Shown here in pieces: positions 36,224 through 44,627 of a DNA stretch of 64,000 nucleotides. Position 1 is the first letter of the stretch. Every line of letters starts with the position of its first letter. Location of the stretch: assembly GCA_019347575.1 (NCBI GenBank), contig JAHWKY010000026.1:1-64000 (forward strand), in the 5' to 3' direction. The translations under genes were made by a program, and so were the position numbers. The DNA comes from Actinomycetota bacterium. GTDB taxonomy: Bacteria; Actinomycetota; Nitriliruptoria; Nitriliruptorales; Nitriliruptoraceae. The notes below the pieces were generated by a model, which ran no database searches, was not told the origin of the DNA, and worked only from the letters and a program-made list of their open reading frames with translations.

Positions 36224-36292
36224 CGCCTCCCCCCTCGTCGAGGGGGGAGGGGCCGGCGTTGCCGGCCTGGGGGGTGAGTCCGGATCGGTCAT
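36224..36292 (-). repeat. Start-codon-associated palindromic repeat, copy 5 (69 bp, in frame)
   Basis: From ATGACCGAT at 36292 to the base before ATGACACCG at 36223. It carries the same CTCACCCCCCAGG, GCCGGC-AAC-GCCGGC and CCTCCCCCCT...AGGGGGGAGG hairpin, with a longer CGTCG loop and an extra CG before the start. The 4 extra bases make it a multiple of three, so it is translatable as an N-terminal extension of SelA. Confidence 0.88.
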
Positions 36293-36300
36293 GGTCGCCC

Positions 36301-36306
36301 AGCCTA
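36301..36306 (-). promoter_or_regulatory. Candidate -10 box for selAB (possible leaderless start at 36292)
   Basis: On the minus strand TAGGCT is followed by 8 nt and ATG 36292, without a Shine-Dalgarno. Same geometry as the recR and nfeD -10 boxes. Confidence 0.4.
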
Positions 36307-36366
36307 CTTGTGCGCTCTTCCCTGCCCGTCTCCTAGGCTGGCGACGGCCCGATCCAGGAGACCGAC

Positions 36367-36519
36367 ATGGCTCGCCCGTCGATGCGTGACGTGTTCACGA
36401 ACTGGCGCACCTACGACGCGTCGATCGCGACCAAGCTCCGGTTGTCGGCCAAGAACCAGGCCATCAAGCTGCGCACACGCAGCAACTGTTGCGGTAACCA
36501 CGGCGAGCCCGGCTGTTGA
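36367..36519 (+). CDS. Small Cys-rich protein; candidate selenoprotein (UGA at 36517-36519, tail to 36579)
   Basis: 50 codons to the first TGA. AGGAG (36356-36360) sits 6 nt before ATG 36367. The N-terminal half is basic and helical (SMRDVFTNWRTYDASIATKL). The end is RTRSNCCGNHGEPGC, a compact Cys cluster that I associate with small actinobacterial and Chloroflexi proteins of unknown function. If TGA is read as Sec, 19 more codons follow (QAADRGSGRG, then HHDHPHDEH) to a TGA at 36577-36579, giving a GCU motif and a His-rich tail. A hairpin with a GGTC loop follows the TGA. The gene is divergent from selAB. The short gene is well supported. Readthrough is a hypothesis. Confidence 0.7.
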   Translation: MARPSMRDVFTNWRTYDASIATKLRLSAKNQAIKLRTRSNCCGNHGEPGC

Positions 36520-36534
36520 CAGGCCGCTGATCGC

Positions 36535-36550
36535 GGCTCCGGTCGGGGCC
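36535..36550 (+). promoter_or_regulatory. Candidate SECIS-like hairpin after the UGA of the small Cys-rich gene
   Basis: GGCTCC-GGTC-GGGGCC (36535-36550) forms a 6-bp stem (one T-G wobble) with a GGTC loop that starts 22 nt after the UGA. The fdhA SECIS loop is GGTCT, 19 nt after its UGA. A competing hairpin, GCCGC-TGATC-GCGGC (36523-36537), overlaps it. In DNA this rich in G and C such hairpins arise by chance, so this is suggestive only. Confidence 0.35.
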
Positions 36551-36605
36551 ACCACGACCACCCCCACGACGAGCACTGACGCGTCCGAACGGACGGCGTG
36601 GGTCG

Positions 36606-36647
36606 ATGTACCCGCTTCGGTGCCAGATGGCACCGGAACAGGTACAT
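36606..36647. terminator. Two-part hairpin between the small Cys-rich gene and acyl-CoA dehydrogenase
   Basis: ATGTACC (36606-36612) pairs with GGTACAT (36641-36647) and inside it GGTGCC (36619-36624) pairs with GGCACC (36629-36634) around an AGAT loop. It separates two convergent genes. No T-tract is seen. Confidence 0.5.
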
Positions 36648-36669
36648 GGACGGGGCGCAGGCGTCTGCC

Positions 36670-37833
36670 TCACAGGCCGAGGGACCGGGAGATGACGAGG
36701 CGCTGGACCTCGGAGGCGCCCTCGACGATGCGGAGCATGCGGACGTAGCGCCACACGCGCTCGATCGGGGCCTCGCGCATCAGTCCCATGCCGCCGAGCA
36801 CCTGCATCGCGCGGTCGGCGGCGCGGAACGCCATCTCGGTGTCGTAGAGCTTGACGATGCTGGACTCGAGCATCGGCGCGTCGCCCTGGTCGACCTTCCA
36901 GGCCAGGTTGTAGGTGAGCCAGCGCCCCGCCTCGATCTCGACCTTGGTGTCGGCGAGGGGGAACGACACGCCCTGGTTGCGGGCGAGCGGCTTGCCGAAC
37001 ACGGTGCGGCTCTGGGCGTGCTCGACCGCAACGTCGAGGCAGAACTGCGCCATGCCGAGGCAGTTCGCGCCGATGTAGGCCCGCCCCGCGTTGAGGAAGG
37101 TCATGGCGGTGTAGAAGCCGAAGCCGACCTCGCCGACGACGTGGTCGGCGGGCACCTCGGCGTCGTCGAAGACCAGCTCGTAGGGGTGGGTGCCCGCGAC
37201 CGTGAGCTGCTGGCGGACCACCCGGTACTGGTCGCGGGGGACGATGAACGCGGTGATGCCGCCGTGGGCGCGCTTGTCGGCATCGTTGACCGCGAACACG
37301 AGCGCGAGCGACGCGTCGTCGGCCGCGGTGATGTAGTGCTTGGTGCCGTTGAGTACCCACGTGTCGCCGCGCTGCTCCGCCCGCGTGCGGATCGCCTGCG
37401 CGTCCGAGCCGGCCTCGGGCTCGGTCAGGGCGAAGCACATCGTCTCTTCGCCGGCGACGAGCGGCGGGAGGTAGCGGTCGCGGACGTGCGGCTGCGCGTC
37501 CAGGAGCACAGGCGACGGAGCCGCGGGGTTGGGCGGCCCCATCGCGGCCATCGCGAACTGCATCCCGCTGCGGCCGGTGTCCTCGACCAGCAGCGTCGTC
37601 CCCAGCGTGGAGACGCCCTGGCCTCCGACGTCCTCGGGGAGGTAGCAGGCGTAGAAGCCCTCCTGCGCCGAGCGCTTGCGGATCGCGACCCCGTCGGCCT
37701 GCATGTCGTCGGTCCACTCGCCGAGTTCGAGCTGTGGCCGCCAACGATCCTCGACCGGGCGTACCTCGCGCTCGAGGAACGAGCCGTACGAGTCGCGCAG
37801 TGCCTGCAACTCGTCGGGGATCGAGAAGTCCAC
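36670..37833 (-). CDS. Acyl-CoA dehydrogenase
   Basis: 387 residues, full ACAD fold. Helical N-domain, FAD-binding CFALTEPEAGSDAQAI and WVLNGTKHYIT, a beta domain, then the C-domain with RTVFGKPLARNQGVSFPLADT and the catalytic Glu in MLRIVEGASEVQR. It oxidises an acyl-CoA with electrons going to ETF. Chain length cannot be read from the sequence. Stands alone on the minus strand, 30 bp after the last gene of the MoxR/VWA operon, and could be transcribed with it by readthrough. Confidence 0.93.
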   Translation of the reverse strand: MDFSIPDELQALRDSYGSFLEREVRPVEDRWRPQLELGEWTDDMQADGVAIRKRSAQEGFYACYLPEDVGGQGVSTLGTTLLVEDTGRSGMQFAMAAMGPPNPAAPSPVLLDAQPHVRDRYLPPLVAGEETMCFALTEPEAGSDAQAIRTRAEQRGDTWVLNGTKHYITAADDASLALVFAVNDADKRAHGGITAFIVPRDQYRVVRQQLTVAGTHPYELVFDDAEVPADHVVGEVGFGFYTAMTFLNAGRAYIGANCLGMAQFCLDVAVEHAQSRTVFGKPLARNQGVSFPLADTKVEIEAGRWLTYNLAWKVDQGDAPMLESSIVKLYDTEMAFRAADRAMQVLGGMGLMREAPIERVWRYVRMLRIVEGASEVQRLVISRSLGL

Positions 37834-37863
37834 GACGCCCCTGTCCTCGGCGGGGGGCGCACG

Positions 37864-40800
37864 CTACCGGTGAGGCTCGTCGTCCCCGGTACCGCGCGCA
37901 CGCCGGCGGGCATCGAGCAGGCCCGCCGCCCCGGCGCTCCCTTGCGGCTCGGGCCCGCCGTCCCGTGGCGGCTCCGGAGGGGCGGGTGTCGCCGCTCCCT
38001 CGTCGACGGGAGCGCTGGACCCAGTATCCGGAGAGGGATGGTCCCCCGAGCGGTCGGGGGTCGGTCGCTCGGCGGTGAGTCGCTCGCGGGCGCGGCGCTT
38101 GGCGGCGATGAGGCCCTCGGTGGACTCGCGGCGCTCGGCCGGGGCGCGGCGCCCGCGCCAGCGCGCGACGAACCAGCGGCCCACGCGGCCGAGGTCGCCC
38201 CGCTCGAGCCGCAGCCGCCGTAGGCCCACGTCCGCGGGCAGCAGCAGCAGCGCGAGCAGTGCCAGCCACGGCCACAGCTCTCGCGATGCCTCGCCGGGTT
38301 CGAGGCCCTCGGCCGCGAACGCCGACTCGGGGGCAGGATCGAAGCGCCCGCCACCGGCCTCCGCGATGCGCTCGGCCAGCCCGACGTTGCTGGCGTCGAG
38401 CGCGTACTCGGTCGAGTACGAGCGGATCGCGGTGACGGTGTCGTGGAACACCGCGGTGTCGCCCCGCGAGAGCTGGACCGATACCGCGTGCACGCCCTCG
38501 CCGCCACCGGGAACCGATGCGGAGAACGTGGCGAGGTCGGTGCGCTCGAGCGGCACCTCGACCCGGCTGCCGTCCGGCAGGGTCACCGTCGCCAGCCCAG
38601 TGACGTCGCCGGAGACCACCTCCGCGGCGTCGACGGTCACCTCGATCCGGTCCGCGTCGGTGGTGGCGGACACAGCGAAACTGGGGTCGGGGTCCGCGGG
38701 CAGGGTCGCCTTGACGACGTCGGCCCAGAACTGCGAGAAGCGCTCCCACGACACCCACCCCGCCGACCATCGGTCGGTCGCGTCGGAGGTCCACGCGGTC
38801 ACGGTTCCCAGCCCCGCCTGCCACGTGGCGAGCAACGGGTCGCGTTCCTCGCCGATCTGCAGCAGCGTCCGTGCCGTCGGCTTGGCGGTCGTGGCGAGGT
38901 AGCCCAGCAGCGGCGGGGTCTCGGACAGGTCCTCGGTCGCCGGGGCGATGCCGGTCACGACGGGGAGGAACGAGCCCTCGTTGATGATGGGGCGCGCGGC
39001 GAACTGCACCTCGGAGACGATGATGTCGGGGATCGACATCAGGTCGCGTCCGGGGTAGTAGCGCCCGCCACCCGCCTCGGCCATGCGGCGCAGCACCTCG
39101 CCGGTGCCCTCGCCGGTCGCGACGACCGACAGGGTGATCCCGGCCTCGGCGGCCTCCCGTGCGACGTCGAGCATGTCGGGGTTCTCGCTGAAGCCGTCGG
39201 TGAAGAGCACGATGTGGCGCAGCCGGGCGTTGGCGTCCTTGAGCGCGGTGATGGCCTCGCGGATGGCGCCGGGGACGTTGGTCTCGCCGTTGGGGTGCAG
39301 CTTGGCGAGGGCGTCGTCCACGACCGCGTCCGAGGGCAGGCTCTGAAGCGGCAGGACCCAGCGTGCGTTGGCGTTGAAGGCCAGCACGCCGACGAGGTCC
39401 TGGGCCTCGAGCGCACGGACGGCTCTGGCGACCGCCTCCTTGCTGATGTCGGTCTTGTTGATCCCGCCCTCCTCCGACATGCCAGGGCCGCCGCCGAAGC
39501 CGTCGGCGCGGCAGTGGCACGCGGCCATCGACCCGGAGACGTCGACGACGAGCGCCTCAGCGACGGAGGGTCGGCGCTTGGGGTCCTTGACCCGGGCGAA
39601 CACCGGGAGCAGGTCCTCGAGGGGCGTGGTGTCGTAGCCGCCCATGCCGTAGGAGTCGTCGCCGCCGACCGTGACCAGGCCGCGCCCCGCGTCGCGCACG
39701 TACGCGTCCAGCGTCACCATCCCCTGCTCGCCGATCGCGCTGACCGGCACGTCGACGAGCACGACCGCGTCGTAGTCGAGGAGGCGGTCGAGCGGGGGCA
39801 GCGGGGCCTGCTCGGCGCCGGAGCGGTCGGCCGGGACCGATGCCGCCTCGAGCGCGGCCTCGATGTCGCTGCCCGCGCCGGTCTCGTGCTCGTAGACGAG
39901 CACGCGTGCCGGCCCGTCGACCTGGACCGCGGTGTAGGCGACGTCGTTGGCGGTGATCGACGACGCTCCGGACGCGAGCCGGACCTGGTAGCGCACCGTG
40001 CCGGTGCGGTCGGCGACCTGCGGGACGGTGACCTCGGTGCGTCCGGGCGCGGCGGAGACGGACTCCCGGTGCACCTCGCTGCCGTCGGCCTCGACCACGA
40101 CGACGACATCGGTTGCGGACCCGCCCGTGTTGCGGATCACCCCGGTCACGTCGAACGCGTCACCCTCGCGCACCCTCGACGGTGCGTGCACCGACTCGAC
40201 GAGGACGTCGGCGCGCTGACCCGACGCGATCGGCACGACGTCGACCGCGACGCCGGAGACGGCCAGCTCCTCGGCGGCGGCGAGCGCATCGCCGGACGTC
40301 TCGCGTCCGTCGGTGATCAGCACGACCCGTCGCCGCTGCTGGCTGCCCAGCGCGCCCTGAGCCAGCCGCAGCGCTCGGGATAGGTCGGTGGCGCTGGCGT
40401 CTACCACGGTGGCGAACTCGTCCGTGGGTGGGTCGGGGCGCAGCGTGTACTCGAGGCGTGCGTCGCGGCCGAACACCGCGAGCGTGGCGCGGTCACCCTC
40501 CGGCTTGGCGGCGATGGCAGCGTCCACCCAATCGCGTGCGTCGTGCTGGTTGCCGCCGACCGAGTCCGACACGTCCACCAGGAACGCGACGTCGACGTCG
40601 CGCCCCGCCGAGGCCCACCGGGGTGCGGCGAGCGCGAGGACCAGCAGCGCGATCGCGGTGGCACGCAGCCACGTGGCGGCGCGCTGCTGGCGCGGTCGCA
40701 CCGCCGCCACCGGGCCGCCTCGGCGCAGCCCCGCCCACACGATAAGCGGGACGACTAGGAGTCCGAACAGCCACAGCGGATGATCGAACGCGAGACGCAT
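37864..40800 (-). CDS. Large VWA / GATase-like membrane protein (last gene of the MoxR operon)
   Basis: 978 residues. Two N-terminal helices (about 10-25, 45-60), a first von Willebrand A domain with MIDAS DVSDS (76-80), an Ig-like segment, a class I glutamine-amidotransferase-like domain (YDAVVLVDVPVSAIGEQG, GLVTVGGDDSYGMGGYD) interrupted by a second VWA (VVDVSGSM with an unusual Cys-His-Cys insert right after it), another Ig-like segment, a membrane helix near 835-855 and a basic, disordered tail. The MIDAS sites suggest metal-dependent partner binding at the outer membrane face. ATG 40800 shares its first base with the preceding stop. Confidence 0.8.
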   Translation of the reverse strand: MRLAFDHPLWLFGLLVVPLIVWAGLRRGGPVAAVRPRQQRAATWLRATAIALLVLALAAPRWASAGRDVDVAFLVDVSDSVGGNQHDARDWVDAAIAAKPEGDRATLAVFGRDARLEYTLRPDPPTDEFATVVDASATDLSRALRLAQGALGSQQRRRVVLITDGRETSGDALAAAEELAVSGVAVDVVPIASGQRADVLVESVHAPSRVREGDAFDVTGVIRNTGGSATDVVVVVEADGSEVHRESVSAAPGRTEVTVPQVADRTGTVRYQVRLASGASSITANDVAYTAVQVDGPARVLVYEHETGAGSDIEAALEAASVPADRSGAEQAPLPPLDRLLDYDAVVLVDVPVSAIGEQGMVTLDAYVRDAGRGLVTVGGDDSYGMGGYDTTPLEDLLPVFARVKDPKRRPSVAEALVVDVSGSMAACHCRADGFGGGPGMSEEGGINKTDISKEAVARAVRALEAQDLVGVLAFNANARWVLPLQSLPSDAVVDDALAKLHPNGETNVPGAIREAITALKDANARLRHIVLFTDGFSENPDMLDVAREAAEAGITLSVVATGEGTGEVLRRMAEAGGGRYYPGRDLMSIPDIIVSEVQFAARPIINEGSFLPVVTGIAPATEDLSETPPLLGYLATTAKPTARTLLQIGEERDPLLATWQAGLGTVTAWTSDATDRWSAGWVSWERFSQFWADVVKATLPADPDPSFAVSATTDADRIEVTVDAAEVVSGDVTGLATVTLPDGSRVEVPLERTDLATFSASVPGGGEGVHAVSVQLSRGDTAVFHDTVTAIRSYSTEYALDASNVGLAERIAEAGGGRFDPAPESAFAAEGLEPGEASRELWPWLALLALLLLPADVGLRRLRLERGDLGRVGRWFVARWRGRRAPAERRESTEGLIAAKRRARERLTAERPTPDRSGDHPSPDTGSSAPVDEGAATPAPPEPPRDGGPEPQGSAGAAGLLDARRRARGTGDDEPHR

Positions 40801-42761
40801 CAGGCCGCACCTCCCGCGGCGTCGGCGGGCTCCGCGCCCCGACCCCGCCCGAAGCGACCGCGCCGCACGGGTCCACGCTCACGTCCCGAACCGCCGTGGC
40901 GCGACCGCCAACGCCGTCCGACGTGGACCCACAGCCACTCGGCGGCCGCAAGGACCGCCACCGCGAGCACCAGCCACGGGGCGAAGCTGCGGCGGCCCTC
41001 GGCCGCGCCCGATCGGACCACGTCGGCCTCAGCGCGGGCCTCGACGGGGTCGGGGCGCGCTCGGGAGAGGTCGGCCTCGGTCGGCTCCGCATTGACCGCT
41101 ATCGCCGCGGGTGCCGCGTCGGAGCCGCCCTCGATGCGCCAGACCCCGACCTGGTCGACCAGCAGCTGGGGGCGCAGCGGATCGACGCTGACCGGGTCGC
41201 CACTGGGTGGAGCCACGGTGATGGCTCCGTCGCCGTCCGCACCTGGCGCATCGGCGGGAAGCGCCACGGTCGAACCGGCGATGGCGGGAGCGGTCGCGGG
41301 AGGGCCTGCGAGCCACGACACCGCGTTCGCGACGAACACGGGCCACGCCGTCAGCAGAGGGAGGTTGGACTGGAGCAGGTCGAACCCGACCAGCACGACC
41401 GGCGCTCCGTCGAGCCGCCCCGCCTGCACCAGCGCCCCGTCGGGGCCGCCGACGACCTGCGCCAACGCGGCCGCGTCGTAGCTCGTCGCGGCCGCGATCG
41501 CGATCTCGGACAGGTCGACGTCCGCGAGCAGCTCGTGGGCGGGATCCTGGAACGTGACAGGCGGCAGCTCCACCTCGCCGGAGGCGACGACGCCGGCCGG
41601 TGGCTCGGCGGGAGCGACGTAGAGCGTGGGCAGGGTCGGGGCGCCCGGGGCGGCGACACGATCGACCACGAGCAGGTCGACCTCGAGCAGGTTGGTCGGG
41701 ACGACGGGGGAGGTCTGCACGGTCACACCCGGCACCGCTGCGAACGCGGCCTCGAGGAACACGTTGCCGGGACCGGCGATCATCACCGTGAGCTCGCGCG
41801 GCGCGGCCAGCACCGCGAACGCCTGGTCGTCGAGCCCGAGCGCATCACCGACCGCGACTCCCGTCACGTCGGTCCCGACCGGCTCGACGCGGGCGCGCAG
41901 GATCTCGCCGTCGCCAGCCGGCACGGTCAGCACACGGTCTTCGGTCCCGCGGGGCGCGAGGTGGACGGTCTCCTCGACCACGTCGATGCCGTCGACCGAC
42001 AGGGTCAGCACGGCGTCCGCTCCGAGCTGGCCGAGGTTGCGCACCTGCACCAGGGCCTGGTTCGTACCCGCCCCGAGGGGGACCGCGGAGAGGCGGGTCA
42101 CGGCGAGGTTCGGTCGGTCGATGCCCACGGCGGTCACGACCAGCTCCTCGGGCACGGCGGCCTGCGCCTCGGTCGGCACCGCGCCGTCGGTCAGCAGGTG
42201 CAGCACGGTCGACTGGGCGGGGCGCTGCAGCGCTGCTGCCAGCGTGAACGCGTCGACGAGGTCGGCGGCGCCGTGGGTGGGGCGGACCGCACGGAGCGCA
42301 CGCCGGATCGCGGCGGGGTCCGAGGAGGCGGACAGCAGCACGCGGGCACGACTCGACGCCTCGACGACCGAGATCTCCTGCCCCGGTGACATCCGCGCGA
42401 CGAGCTCGTCTGCCTCCCGTCGCGCCAGTTCGAGTCGGGTCGGACCCTCCTCGTCGGCGAGCATCGATGCGGACGCGTCGACGATGAGGATGGTGTGGTC
42501 GCCCAGCTCCGCCGGGACGGTCACGAACGGACGCGCGAGTGCGACCGCTCCCGCGAGGATCGCCAGCAGCACGAGCCAGAACGTGGCGTCGGGTCGGAAG
42601 CGCTGCCAGGGCACGGCGGCGGTCACGGACCGATCGGTGTGCCCCCAGAGGTAGGTCGAGGCGACCCGGACGGCGGGACGGCGCGAGCGCAGCAGGTACC
42701 AGACCACCAGAGGGACCGCGAGGGCGGCGGCCCCGAGGCCGATGGGGACCGCGAGGTTCAC
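40800..42761 (-). CDS. BatA-like VWA membrane protein
   Basis: 653 residues. N-terminal BatA region (LAVPIGLGAAALAVPLVVWYLL and LAILAGAVALARPF, two helices), VWA domain with MIDAS DASAS (95-99), a CARDB-like segment, a GATase-like region and a C-terminal helix near 610 followed by a basic Gly/Arg tail. GTG 42761 overlaps the DUF58 stop by 4 nt. In other bacteria BatA sits with MoxR and DUF58 proteins, and the set is linked to stress tolerance or metal insertion. Confidence 0.85.
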   Translation of the reverse strand: MNLAVPIGLGAAALAVPLVVWYLLRSRRPAVRVASTYLWGHTDRSVTAAVPWQRFRPDATFWLVLLAILAGAVALARPFVTVPAELGDHTILIVDASASMLADEEGPTRLELARREADELVARMSPGQEISVVEASSRARVLLSASSDPAAIRRALRAVRPTHGAADLVDAFTLAAALQRPAQSTVLHLLTDGAVPTEAQAAVPEELVVTAVGIDRPNLAVTRLSAVPLGAGTNQALVQVRNLGQLGADAVLTLSVDGIDVVEETVHLAPRGTEDRVLTVPAGDGEILRARVEPVGTDVTGVAVGDALGLDDQAFAVLAAPRELTVMIAGPGNVFLEAAFAAVPGVTVQTSPVVPTNLLEVDLLVVDRVAAPGAPTLPTLYVAPAEPPAGVVASGEVELPPVTFQDPAHELLADVDLSEIAIAAATSYDAAALAQVVGGPDGALVQAGRLDGAPVVLVGFDLLQSNLPLLTAWPVFVANAVSWLAGPPATAPAIAGSTVALPADAPGADGDGAITVAPPSGDPVSVDPLRPQLLVDQVGVWRIEGGSDAAPAAIAVNAEPTEADLSRARPDPVEARAEADVVRSGAAEGRRSFAPWLVLAVAVLAAAEWLWVHVGRRWRSRHGGSGRERGPVRRGRFGRGRGAEPADAAGGAA

Positions 42762-43641
42762 GCCACCACCCCGAGCCGCCGGAGCGCTTCGAACACGAGC
42801 CGATCGACCGGTTCGTCGTCGACCAGACGCGACAGCACCACGCCGTGCCGACCGCACGCCTCCGCGATGGCGTCGAGCCAGGCGTCGCGGACCTCTGCGT
42901 GCTGACGGAGGGTGTCCTCGGCGATGCCGACCTCGACCTCCTCGCCGGTCTCGGCGTCGACGAGTCGCAGGTCCCCGCGCTCGGGCGGGTCGAGATCGTC
43001 ACGCCCGAGGACCTGCACCAGCAGCGCGTCGCCCCGCCCTGCCGCGAGCGTGCGCACGACCTCGTCCCAACCGTCGAACAGCAGGTCGCTGATCAGCACG
43101 ACCGGCCCTGTCGGTCCCTCGCCGTGGGCGCGTCGGAGCGCGGCGACGAGGTCGGGGCGGCCGGCGGGCTCGTCGCCCCCGACCGCAGACACGGCCGCCA
43201 GGAGCTGGTCCTCCAGGGCGTAGGGTGCCGACGGGCCACGCAGCCACGGACCGGCAGCTACGGCATCGCCATCGGCAGCGATCAGCCGGACGCGGTCCTG
43301 ACCGTTGGTGGCGAGCACCCCGAACGCGGCCGCGACCTGCTGCGCGGCGCTGAGCTTGTCCCCGAACGTCATCGACGCCGAACGGTCGAGCACGATGCGC
43401 AGGGCCGCCTCGTCCTCGGCCTCGTAGAGCTTGACGAGCATCCGTCCCAGCCGCAGGTAGGCAGGCAGATCGAGACGTCGGGGATCGTCGCCCGCGACGT
43501 ACTCGCGGTAGTCGGCGAAGTCGAGCGAGCTGCCGAAGCGACGGGATGCGTGCCCACCGGCGTAGCGCCCCGCGACGCGGCGCCGCGCCTGGAGACGGAA
43601 CCGTGACAGCCCCGCGACCAGGTCGGTGGACAGCAGTCGGC

Positions 43642-43645
<4 letters not shown>
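42758..43645 (-). CDS. DUF58 domain-containing protein
   Basis: 295 residues. GSSLDFADYREYVAGDDPRRLDL is the DUF58 signature, followed by a VWA-like fold with LDRSASM. Soluble partner of MoxR ATPases. GTG 43645 overlaps the moxR stop by 4 nt and the next start by 4 nt. Confidence 0.9.
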
Positions 43646-44625
<980 letters not shown>

Positions 44626-44627
44626 CG

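Noticed and set aside
32548-36660. selC (tRNA-Sec) near the sel genes
   Set aside because: No T-loop sequence with a long extra arm and TCA anticodon was found on either strand in this stretch.
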